Source: Lotus japonicus (Eukaryota; Streptophyta; Magnoliopsida; Fabales; Fabaceae). From it: a DNA stretch of 64,000 nucleotides. This document shows, in pieces, positions 47,601-58,866 of this stretch (the stretch's first letter is position 1; each line of letters begins with the position of its first letter). Where the stretch lies: contig NC_080042.1 in the NCBI RefSeq assembly GCF_012489685.1, positions 82,088,983-82,152,982 of the forward strand, given 5' to 3'. Below the pieces are notes generated by a model that saw nothing but the letters and a program-made list of their open reading frames with translations, was not told where the DNA came from and made no database searches. Made by a program: the position numbers and the translations under genes.

Positions 47601-50600
47601 TCTCGTAGACTGGCAAACTGAGGAAGAAATAAATTCATGATGTGTTTGTTCAAGGTATACAAATATATTCCCTGAAAAGTGGGTTTGGGAATATACTATT
47701 CCTGTGTTTGGTATAAGTTCTAAAAAAACACATTCCTAGGTATTATTGATATCCAGGAAAGTACTGACCCATGATTGATCTACTTTTTATACACATGATC
47801 AGAGCAATGTTGTTTTGACAGTGCACTGCCTTGATTTTAATATTTTGTCAATGATTTATTTTCTGCAATGGTGATACTCTGTTACTTTGTTTTCCCTTGG
47901 TACTTTGTGCTAAATGAATGAGGATTGGTGGATACTCCAATGGGAAGCTCATTGAATTTGTTCTCATTAGGTATTGTGAAGAAAGGCCTTTACTTTTAAG
48001 CAATGTGGGAATGGGTGCAAGACTTTGTACATACTATCAAAAATGTTCCCCGGATGACCAATCTGGCTCCTTATTACGCAACACAGACAGTAGCTTGGGG
48101 CACATCATTTCTCTTGATCCTGCTGATAAATCTCCTTTCATTGGAGATTTAAAACCTGGTTGCAGTCAGTCATCACTTGAGACAAATATGTACAGAGCAC
48201 CCATATTTCCTCATAAAGTTCCATTAACTGACTACCTCCTGATTCGTTCAGCAAAGGGAAAACTATCGTTAAGGCGGATCGATAAAATTAATGTTGTTGG
48301 TCAGCAGGTGTGTAAATTCTTATAAACTGTTGTTTTAGAGTTAATACTTGCCGTCTACTCTTCTTTGAATTCTTTTAATTTCAACTGAAGGAATTTCTTT
48401 TTAGGTCACATTGTTTTGGTAACATCTTCAATGGATGGGATGTTATGATCTGTCATAATTATGATTTCTACTTTTTCTCGAGTAGCTTTTCCTCGTAGGA
48501 TACTGCAATTTGCCTACCTAATCTACATCACTGGAAATTTGTCAATGAATAAATATGTATAATTCATTTGCAGGAGCCTCTCATGGAGGTATTATCACCT
48601 GGAAGTAAGAATTTTCAGACTTATATGATGAACAGGCTGCTGGTACAAATGTGCCGTGAATTCCAAGCAGCAGAGAAACGACGCTTGCCTCCATACATTC
48701 GTATTGATGAGTTACTGTCACAGTTTCCTTACCTATCAGAAGCGTCATTCCGTAAGAAAATCAAGGAATATGGAAATTTACAGGTATTGGTAGCTCTAAA
48801 AGCTTATTATCCAAGTAATATATGAGAAATCGATGATGCTAAGCAAAGAGAATTTCTTTCAGAAGAAGGTTTTGAAGATGTATAATTCTGCAAGTTGATT
48901 TTGCTTTGAATTTATGTGATTCATGAATTGCAATATAACTCCAATTTCTGATTGTACTTTCTTTATACCTGAATGTTTCATTCAATGTGTATTGATGCAG
49001 AGGGGAGCCAATGGACAGTCAGTTTTGGTTAAAAAGCGAAATTTCCGCATGTGGTCAGAGGATGAATTGAGAAAAATGGTGACACCAGAGCTTGTAAGTT
49101 TCTTCGTTGATGAATTAAAACATCTCTTTTCCATTGACATGCATGATTACCTGTAATACAGCAGGCCATCTTTAAATCATGCCATGGAGGTTTGAACCTT
49201 CATTGTAAAAAATTATACCACCAGCTGCATGATTTCTAGAATTCTCCTTTCTGGTCCCTGGTGCTGTTCTTTTTGGTAGTTCAATAGTGAGGTTTTTAAA
49301 AAATATAATACATTTTCAGGGTCTAAATGCTGCTTAGCTTGGTGTGTGTGTTTTAAATGAGTATCAACGCTTGTAAATCTTTGTCCACAATTTGGGTACT
49401 TCTGGTTTATTTTCTGTTATTTTTTTTAAAATGATTCCTTATGTGTTTTTATCTGTTTTAAATCATTCGAGGTTTGTGCCTATGAAAGCATGCAAGCTGG
49501 ACTCTACCGTCTAAAACATCTAGGGATAACTGAAACACATCCAACTCATATTTCATCCGCAATGAGTCGGCTTCCTGATGAAGCAATAGCATTGGCTGCT
49601 GCATCACACATCGAGAGGGAATTGCAGATTACTCCTTGGAACTTGAGTAGCAATTTTGTAGCCTGTACAAGCCAGGTGATCTATGCTTAAACTGATTTTA
49701 AGATGATTTAGTGTTTGCATCTATTATATCCTGCTTAAGGGCTTAATTGTTGAAAATATCTCAACATGTGTCCATTTGATTACTTATTAAGGTAAAGGTG
49801 AAATTGGGTTTAAAATCTAAAAAGAAAAGAGAAAGGGACAAAAAACAGAGTTGTCTGCCAAGGATGAATACTAGCTACCGTAAAATCATCTCATAGTAGA
49901 TTATTCTTGTCAGATGTATATAATTGAGTTGCTGACTTGTATAGCTCCTTCACTGTAGCATTTGCACTATTTGGTGATTTAATTTTATACAAGAATTTCA
50001 AGCTTGATAATGTGCTGCAGGTTTTGACCAAGAATCTTTTACCAAGTCTCCTTGAGAAATGTGTTCTCTTAACTTGCTCTCTTTGATCCCCTATCCTAAA
50101 AATGCTAAATATTATCTTTTATACTTTTCGACCTTCTCTTTTATATTTTTCAAATTGAAAATTTAGTAAAAAAATAGAAGTTTTTAGCCTCATGTGATAT
50201 ATTTGTACTTTTTTAATGTGATATTAAAAAGAGAATGTATACTTTAAAATTTGCATGAATTTTTATTCTGAAAGGTATTTGTTCTCTGTGCACAAGTGGA
50301 TCTACAATTGATGCTACTCTTCCGCTCATAAGTGTCATATAAATTCAATTAAATTTTAATGTAAGTAGAAGTAGACATTTTAAAAGAACACATGCATTCA
50401 TTTACAATTGTTTGTGATAATTTGTTTCTATGGATAGATATAATTGGCTGTACTTTATTCTATTTTATTTATGACAGGATTTATGTTTTCAGATTATAGG
50501 GATTAATTCTAAATAATGTCTTCTGTGTAATATTACATTTTTTAGTTCACTGGTGATTTTTTTCTATCTGGTTGTTTTTTCTTATAGTAAACGACTAAAT

Positions 50601-53600
50601 AAGTCATGAAAATTTCCATCACCCATGGAATTTTCTTTCGACAGGGTAAGGAAAATATTGAACGGATGGAAATTACTGGTGTTGGTGATCCATCAGGTCG
50701 TGGCATGGGTTTTAGCTATGCTAGGGCACCTCCAAAGGCGCCAGTGTCTAATGCAATGGTGAAGAAGAAAGCAGCAACCCGAGGAGGTTCCACTGTCACT
50801 GGTACAGATGCTGATCTACGTAGACTGAGCATGGAAGCTGCTCGAGAGGTGTGTCACATTTTAATGATCTGCTATGACCTGTATGTATTTTTGTGAACCG
50901 TAGAGCTTAGTATGAAACATAGCTTTTTCTTTTTGACAGGCAAATTTTTTCCTCCCATTTTTTACTGATCTGTTTGTGGTGCTGTGAATGAAACTGATAT
51001 GAGTAGAGAATATTGGAATGCAATGATTTATATGTTGCACTTTATAAATAAAAATTAGTGCTCTAAATGTTTTAATCCATAAAGAATAATTATTACGTCC
51101 TTGAGAAGGAGTGAATATTTTATTTTATCTATGAAGTAGTTCATTTACTTGAATCTGAATAAGCAAGTATTCCACAAGCACCTTTTTTTATCACCTTTCA
51201 AAACATATTCTTCCTTTTCATTAAACTCAGACCTACATTTGATTTTGTGAAATATGATCATTTTTCTTATTGGCATTCTTTATTTCTATTTTCACTCTTA
51301 TTACTATTTGTGCGGATTTTTTAATCCAAACTAATTTCTTTCGGCCTCAGACGGATCTAATTAATTGCTTCAGTAGCAAATTAATTTTATATACTTCACA
51401 AAGAAATTATGTCTCCATTGCACAACTTTCTTTTCGTTATGTCCAACTGGTCTCTGACTGCAACACTATAATGGTAGTAGTATAACATATATAATATGCA
51501 GAGGTTCCTTTTTTAATCTCAAGTATGCTGTTATTCCAGGTTCTTCTTAAGTTCAATGTTCCTGAGGAAATAATTGCTAAACAGACCAGGTGGCATCGCA
51601 TTGCTATGATTCGCAAACTTTCAAGTGAGCAAGCTGCATCTGGGGTTAAGGTTGATCCAACAACAATCAGCAAGTATGCTCGTGGGCAGCGCATGTCATT
51701 TCTTCAGTTACAGCAGCAGACCAGAGAGAAGTGCCAAGAGATTTGGGATCGACAGGCTCAGAGTTTGTCAGCTATAAATGGTGATGAAAATGAGAGTGAT
51801 TCAGAAGGGAATAGTGATCTAGATTCTTTTGCTGGAGATCTGGAGAATTTACTTGATGCCGAGGAGTGTGAAGAGGGAGATGAGGGCACAAATGACTTAA
51901 AACGCGATAAGGGAGATGGTGTTAAGGGTCTTAAAATGAGAAGACACCCAACTTTGGCCCAGGCAGAGGAGGAAATAGAAGATGAAGCAGCTGAGGCCGC
52001 TGAGTTACGCAGGTTGCTTATGGATGGTATGAATGCTTTATTGACCATTTTAGTATCATTTCCAGACCCTTTTCAGCACTGAATGCGTAGACATTGGTCT
52101 TGCCTAGAAGTTGTAAATTGGATTACTACTTTGAAATTGATCTCAGACATTGCTTGTAAGATTTGACCTTTTTATCTGGTAATATTTTATCCAGATGTTG
52201 AAGCTGATAGGAAGAAAAAGAAGAAAGCTAGGGTTGTGGTGGATGAAGCAAGATTAATACCAAAGCTGCGACCAAAATTCATCTTTGACAACACTGAACA
52301 AGTTAAGCAAATAGCAAATACATTGCAACTAGATGGAGCTAATCATTTTAGAGAGGATTCAATTGCAGAGCTTAGGGAGGTAATACAAAAATTAGTTTAG
52401 TCACACGATCCATTCATGTTCAAATTCTTGTTTAGTGCACTTATTTTACAGTTTTTTTGAAGATTAGATCATAACTAGTTGTTTAAACTTTAAATAATGA
52501 ATTTCATACTAATAAAGCTTAATTCTTCTATTTTGAATGTTTTGACAGGAGGAAAATTTTCCTGCTAAAAAAAGCAAAACAATGAAGGCCAATAAAGCGA
52601 AAAAGAATGACATCACACCTATTAGTGTACCCAATAAAAAAATCAAACTAAATATGGGAGAAGGAATTAAGGTAAGTATTAATTTTAATCTGTTTAATCT
52701 CATTGTTTTCTGCCCATTGAAAATCCCTTTTAAGATGTTGCATTTTTATAGAAAGTAATCGTTTCTGACACAATTTATTTGTGTAGTGCTTGTTGATCTG
52801 TGTTTTAGTCTCACTTTTTACTTGGGTACCATCCCCTTCTGAAAGTGTACCTACCCAAATTTTAAGATGGTATTAGAGCATATCCTAGACCAGTTTATTG
52901 GTGGCCACCCATATATAGTAGTCCAACCATAGATGTCCATTCCCACAAATTCGACGCTCCATATGTCCACCCCTAAGGCGTGTGGGGGTGTGATTAGAAG
53001 TCTCGTATTGACTAGAGATATGACCAAATAAGTGTTTATAAAGGGTAGGGCAACCCGCAGCCTATGCTATCTCTTGGGGTAGCCTATCCCAAATTTTAAG
53101 GTTGACAATGTTGGATAAATCTTCGCAGCTGATAAAGAAAATTTGACCATGAAGGCCAAATCTACAATTTATAATGAATAGCTGCTCCTGTGAATTTCTT
53201 TGGTGTAATTTTTTACTTTTATCAGTAAACTTGGGACAGAACAAAATTCATGAAGGCCAAATCTACAATTTATAATGAATAGTTGCACCTGTTGAATTTC
53301 TTTGGTCTTCCATCTATGTTTTTCCAGATTGAAATTTGAAATACATTCTCAGTATTTTGCATATGTATTATTTTTATGTTCATCTCTGCTTTTGTGCATG
53401 AATTGTGATTGCGTTATTTCAGCAATATTGTTTTAATGTTTTTAATTTTTACTCCTGCTTCTGAAAGCATCTTTATATGACTGGAGAACCAGGTATTCAA
53501 GGAGAAAAAACCATCAAGGGAAACTTTTGTTTGTGGAGCATGTGGCCAGGTCTGTTGTCTCTTGGGTTGTTTACAGCCTACTACTAGCCTTTTAATTGTT

Positions 53601-56102
53601 TCAGTAAATTCGTTTTTGACACCTGTAGCTCGAAGTTTAATGTTTTTTATAATATTTTTAATTTTAATAGCTTCTGTAGATATAAAAATTAAGTTGTAAC
53701 TTGTCTAGTGTATTTTGAAAAATAGTTGTGATCATGAGACTACAAGAATGTTTCCGACAATAATAATTAATATAAGTTATGTAGCAATTAATGTAAAATG
53801 AAAGGGTATTGAAAGTTATGTAAGTTTTTGCACTCCATGCTCTTTATATATAGTATTGTAATTATTTTGGTGATGAACCAGCTTGGGCACATGCGGACAA
53901 ACAAGAACTGTCCAAAATATGGTGAAGATCTAGAAGCACAACTTGAATCTACTGATATCGAAAAATCAGGAAAATCCATCTTTGTTGATCCCTCTAGTCA
54001 GTCCCAGCATAAAGCGCCTTCCAGAAGGTCAATATCAAAAAGCTCAACAAAAATTGCTCCTGTTGACAATTCAACAAAAATCCCATTGAAATTCAAATGC
54101 AGCTCCACTGAGAAATCTTCTGATAAACCTGCAATAGAAATATTTCAGAGTTCCGACAAGCCAGTCACTTCTGACTCAGAAACTGCCAAGTCTGCTAAGG
54201 TCAACAAGATAATTATTCCCAGCAAAGTGAAACCAGATGATACACAGGCTGAGTCTCTTAAGCATGCTATTGTTATACGGCCTCCTGCTGATTCCGGTCG
54301 AGGTCTTGCTGATTCTCACAAGTTTCCAATTAAAATACGGTCGTCTACAGAAATTGATAGGGAGCAAAGTCACAAAAAGATCATTATAAAACGTACAAAA
54401 GAGGTTGTTGATTTGGAACTGGACAGTCCTGTTGCAAGCGCTGGACTTGAACACAGAAAAACTAAAAGAATTGTTGAATTATCGAATTTTGAGAAGTACA
54501 GTAGGCAGGAGACCGTGTATTCAACCGAAGGTTTGGTAAAATGGAAAGGTAATGAGGATAGAAGATGGTGGGAAGAGCAAGAGAAACGGAGAAATGAAGT
54601 GAGGCTCAGAGAAGACAGAGCAAGGAGGCATCACAAAGATGAGATCAGGATGCTCAAAGAGCAAGAAAGGTTAGATGAGTTAAAAAGATATGAAGAAGAT
54701 ATTAGAAGAGAGAGGGAGGAGGAAGAACAGCAAAAAGCTAAGAAGAAAAAGAAGAAGAAAAAACATGATTTCCGAGATGATTATTTAGATGACCCCAGAT
54801 CGAGGAGATATGACAAGAGGATGCTCGAAAGAGACCGGAGTGGAAAGAGGAGATCTGCTGAGTTGGGAAATATTGGTGTAGATATTATGCCACCAACAAA
54901 GCGCCGACGAGGGGGAGGGGGAGAGGTACATTTCTATACTTTTTATTTTCTTTATTTTCGTGCTTGTTTCACCTTGGTGTCCTTCATACATGTCAAGTAG
55001 GAGCAAATCAATAGCTACTTAGTCATTTTATGACTTTAAGATACTGGCATCTTTCTAGCAATTTTGAGGAAAGGTTAAAAAAATGTGAGGACTAGGAAGA
55101 CAGCAATCCTAGGAACAATTTCATGCCATAATTATTTTTGCTGTGGAATTAAGATATTGTTTGTAATTGTAATTCAAGTACTCGCAACCTGCTTTTCTTC
55201 TTTAGTTGTTCTGATTTTGCTACAAGTGCAGCAGTTCGGATTATGCTATAAGTGCATTTACATTCTGCCGAATGAAAGTCACCATGATTTCGGCTATATT
55301 TGAATTTTTGTCGACAAAATGTAAATAGACGTTAGCACTCACTTCGAGGCAAAAAAGTGAAAGAAACTAGTTATGGATTAGGATGAAAGCCCATTCACGT
55401 TGTACTCAATTGATATCCAAACACACACTTATAGTTTTAGGGATGTCAAGGCAGATGCAGGGAGGTGTCTCCTGCAAGGAATATACTCTTCATCCCCTTG
55501 ACAGAGGCCTGCTGACCTTGTTTTGTTATTGGGATGTCCTAATTATATGTTCGTATACTTCTCTTGTTCAAGGGTTTTGTCTTTGTGATTCATTTGCTAA
55601 GAAAGAATATCAGTTTTTTTGGGGTCTATAACGGCGTCATTAGTTGTGGTGCTTTATATTTTATTTAGTAAACTTATGATTTCTTAGTTTTTTATCATAG
55701 TTTTTGAGTTCTAAACTAACTGGAGTTTTCGTAAAGGTTGGTTTGGCAAATATATTGGAGGGCATTGTGGACGTCCTTGTGAAAGATAGGCATGATCTGT
55801 CTTATCTTTTCCAGAAACCGGTGTCGAAGAAAGAGGCTCCTGACTACTTTGACATTATAGAGAGGCCAATGGATCTTTCCAGAATCAGGGAGAGGGTACG
55901 GAACATGGAATACAAGAGCCGAGAAGATTTCAGACATGATATCTGGCAGATCACTTACAATGCTCATAAATATAACAACGGAAGAAATCCTGGAATTCCT
56001 CCCCTTGCAGACAGGCTTTTAGAATATTCTGATTATTTGTTGAATGAGAATGATGATAATCTCACTGCTGCGGAAGCTGGTATCGAAAATAAAGATTTCT
56101 AA
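38610..56102 (+). CDS. TAF1: TFIID subunit TAF1, complete, 1885 aa, 21 exons
   Basis: Exons: 38610-38655, 39019-39125, 39966-40028, 40194-40239, 41815-42063, 42501-42619, 44000-44156, 44406-45525, 46610-46812, 47007-47244, 47971-48307, 48574-48783, 49001-49093, 49472-49675, 50645-50848, 51540-52026, 52195-52379, 52549-52671, 53493-53549, 53882-54925, 55737-56102. All phases close to one 5658-nt frame. TAF1 is the TFIID scaffold in RNA polymerase II initiation and binds acetylated histones. Visible: acidic N-terminus (SDSPWRNGREE; DAVDYEDIDEEYDGPE), a plant-type ubiquitin-like domain (about 669-745), the conserved central region (ERPLLLSNVGMGARL; FRAP-like MYRAPIFPHKVPLTDYLLIR), a zinc knuckle (Cys1411, Cys1414, His1419, Cys1426), a Lys/Glu-rich coil, and a C-terminal bromodomain (1765-1870; acetyl-lysine Asn1844 in NAHKYN). 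Length fits Arabidopsis TAF1/HAF1. Start: MGYDSDSPWRNG after a leader with uORFs. Confidence 0.95.
40940..41095. repeat. Repeat fragment with CCGCCAT motifs in TAF1 intron 4
   Basis: Contains GCGGAAAGCCAAAATCCCGCCAT and a second 'AAAGCCAAAAAACCGCCATGG' about 70 bp on. Repeated motifs suggest a transposon fragment; no ends found. Confidence 0.3.
52850..53100 (+). mobile_element. Decayed LTR/TRIM remnant in TAF1 intron 18
   Basis: CCCAAATTTTAA followed by TGGTATTAGAGC (primer-binding site with one mismatch, 52868-52879) looks like the end of a 5' LTR plus PBS. About 110 bp on, a block from roughly 52989 (TGTGATTAGAAGTCTCGTAT) to 53099 again ends CCCAAATTTTAA, as expected for the 3' LTR. The 5' LTR is otherwise missing or diverged. 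Confidence 0.5.
53148..53307. repeat. Local direct duplication in TAF1 intron 18, period 101 bp
   Basis: A roughly 58-bp block beginning CATGAAGGCCAAATCTACAA occurs at 53148 and again at 53249 with a few changes. Confidence 0.75.
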
Positions 56103-56429
56103 GTACTGTCAAATTCAGATCATGATCTTGTGGTTAGGTAGAGCTGTTATTAAGCATAATGTAGTGTCCGTTCTGGTTTAGAAAGAAAAGAAAAGAAATG
56201 CCTCCTGTATTATTTTTTTAGTTATATAAAAGAGGTTGTAAATTGTATGTAGACGAGGGTGATTCCTCCCTTTATTTAAGAATCCTTTGATATGTTTAGA
56301 AAGAAGAAAAAAAAGCAGATGCAGATTAGTGCACATAAGAATCTTTACTAACTATAGACATTTTTGCAACTATTACTGATGAAGAAACCTTTCAAAATGA
56401 TTTTTGCATTTATAACCATTCTTCTTTAA
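56103..56429. other. TAF1 3' UTR and flank
   Basis: Presumed 3' UTR. No other feature seen. Confidence 0.4.
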
Positions 56430-57455
56430 GGGCTCGTTTGGTGACCAGGACAGGATAGGATAGGACAGGATAATAATCATATCCTGTTATCTATTGTTTG
56501 TTGCGGCAGCAGGATATGATAACACTATCATGTCTCCTATCCTATCCTGTCAATCATGTGTAAAAGTTATCCTGAGGGGGGAGCTATGATAGAGCAGGAT
56601 AGGATACCAGTTATATATTTCCTTTTCGTATCCTAACTCCAAATTAATTTATTTTAATATTATATAATTTATAATTTATAATAATATTAATTAATAAATA
56701 TAAAAATATTAATTTAACTAAAATAAAAAATAAATAAAATTATTATTCATAAATAGTAAAATAGACTACTCACTTACAAATATTGATTTATTAATAATAA
56801 TAGACTAATTCAATATTTTCATCTCTTATTATTTAAAAATTATTTATCTACTTATATATAAAGTATTTTTAAAATAATAATATTTTTAATTTAGTTAATT
56901 TTTATTGTTTATCACGTGTCACAACTAAGTGAAAAACATTGATTACAAATATTGATTTTTTTAATAGTAATAGATTAATTTTTTTATTTTCATCTCCTAT
57001 TATTTAAAACTACTTATCTACTTATATAATAATTTATAATTTAAATATAAAGTACTTTTGAAATAATAATATTCTTAATTTAGTTAACTTTTATTGTTAA
57101 TTATCACGTGTCACAACTAAGTGAAAACCAATCGGTTAACTGCATAGTTTTATTTAAAATATAGGGCATCTTCAAAACAATAAAATAGGCTAATTAATAA
57201 AATTTAAATTAATTTTATTTATTTTAAAATATAGACTCATTCATGAAAATGTAAAGAAATTAAATTTAAAAGAATGATCAATTTTAAATGTATTTTTTAT
57301 TCAAATATAAATCTGATACATTTTTCCTTATCATATCCTGTCCTTATCATGTGCACCTCAAACACAGGATATGATAAGAGTCTATCCTGGTCTTATCCTA
57401 TCTTGTTGATATCCTGTTCACATATCATATCCTATCCTGACCACCAAATGAGCCC
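56430..57455. mobile_element. PIF/Harbinger (Tourist-like) nonautonomous element
   Basis: Terminal inverted repeats GGGCTCGTTTGGTGACCAGG and CCTGACCACCAAATGAGCCC; flanking TAA on both sides (56427-56429, 57456-57458). Subterminal regions are packed with ATCCTGT/GGATA motifs on both sides. A 3-bp TAA/TWA duplication and GGGC..GTTTGG ends fit PIF/Harbinger. The interior is extremely AT-rich with no ORF. Confidence 0.85.
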
Positions 57456-57458
57456 TAA

Positions 57459-57721
57459 AGGTTTCTTCGGCTTTGTTTGGTTGGATGGATAAGTCACGGG
57501 GTGATGTCAACATTTTGAGACAGACAATTTAAGAATTTAATACATGGAAAAGATTTCAACTTCATAGTCAATATTCATAATTGACCTTAGTTGTTACTTC
57601 TGTACTAAGGCCATTTCTACTGGTTCTGCCGTGTGTTTTGTGTTCATTGAGAAATTGAAGCATTGATACACAATGCATACCGGAGTTGCATGATCATGTG
57701 GATAGTGGATTCAAAACGGAA
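57459..57721. other. Short intergenic spacer
   Basis: Nothing recognised. Confidence 0.3.
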
Positions 57722-57899
57722 AATGTTTTCTTCACACCTCATTTTGAGGTGGAAGGAGGTGAAAGAGGAGAGAGATAGGAAGAAAAGAAAAAGTAAAAGA
57801 GAGAAAATATGAGATGTGATAGATGATAAGAGGAGAGAGGTAGAAACAAAAATAGGTGGAAATGAAGTGTTTAAAAGATGAGGTGTGTATATATCATTA
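57722..57899. mobile_element. MITE, family 'CACACCTC', copy 2
   Basis: Close relative of the element at 34130-34309. The right terminus (GAGGTGTGTATATATCATTA) and the purine-rich body match well; the left terminus is more diverged. Confidence 0.75.
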
Positions 57900-58866
57900 C
57901 TCGTTATGCCAAGTGTGCTTGTACTTTAACAAGCAAAAATGGGTAAGAAATAAGGTCAGTTATTTGTGTTTTCAACCACTATTTTTAATATTGAAATCCG
58001 TATAAAAAATCATCAATTACTAATATCATTAACTACTGATTAACTAACTTGATTATCATTCTGTAAAAAAAATAAACAGAAACGCTAGCTAGCCATGGTC
58101 AAAAGTTAGTGTTATAACTCTTAGGTTGAAAGTTCATTTTTTATAGATCATACACGTTCTTGAAAATACATTTGTCATTCACCACATCAAATTGACACAT
58201 ATAATATGGTCAATTGCTTCTTGTGAATTTTCATGAAGATCGGTTCGGTTGTAAAGAAAACTTACTTATGTCAAGTTTCACCCTCTCATTATTCATTTAG
58301 TTTTCTTTTACTTTTTCATTTATTAAACACAAAAATAATGATGAGATAACTTTAGATGGTTAATTTTTTTCCAATTGAGATAATCCTTATCGAATATCGG
58401 ACCGCACTACACCTAGTTAGAATTGTGAGAGTAATTTAGTAAAGTATACAAAAGTGGCGAGCAATATCTAAGATTAGATTGTCTCTAATCCACCAACACG
58501 TGTTAGCTCAGTTCGTAATAATTGATCACTTACATTAAGGGGTTTGTAACCCACCCATACCTTTTTTTCATGGAAAATAAAGGAAGGCTCTAATTATGAA
58601 CAATCCCTTTTCATTTTGTTTCTTACCAAAGGTAACAAGTAAATGGAAATTGGAAAACAACAGAACTCACTCATCTTAACTCTATGGTGTGTGAAGCAGC
58701 AAAATCAGTTTTCCTTTCTTTACTTTCTTTCTGTTTAGTCTTTAGAAACTTATTTTCAAATTTCAAAACTCTCTTTTCTCTTTCTAAAACTCCATAGCTA
58801 CGAAACTGAGCTCCATTCTCAACCCAGAACGACCCACATGCGATTCTGCACTCCAATCTCCAAATC
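57900..58866. other. Formin upstream region, with a SINE-like fragment
   Basis: AT-rich. At about 58490-58570 lies a tRNA-like stretch (CGTGTTAGCTCAGTTCGTAA, an A-box look-alike), probably a decayed SINE. An out-of-frame ATG at 58838 overlaps the formin start. Leader and promoter of the formin gene are expected here. Confidence 0.4.
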
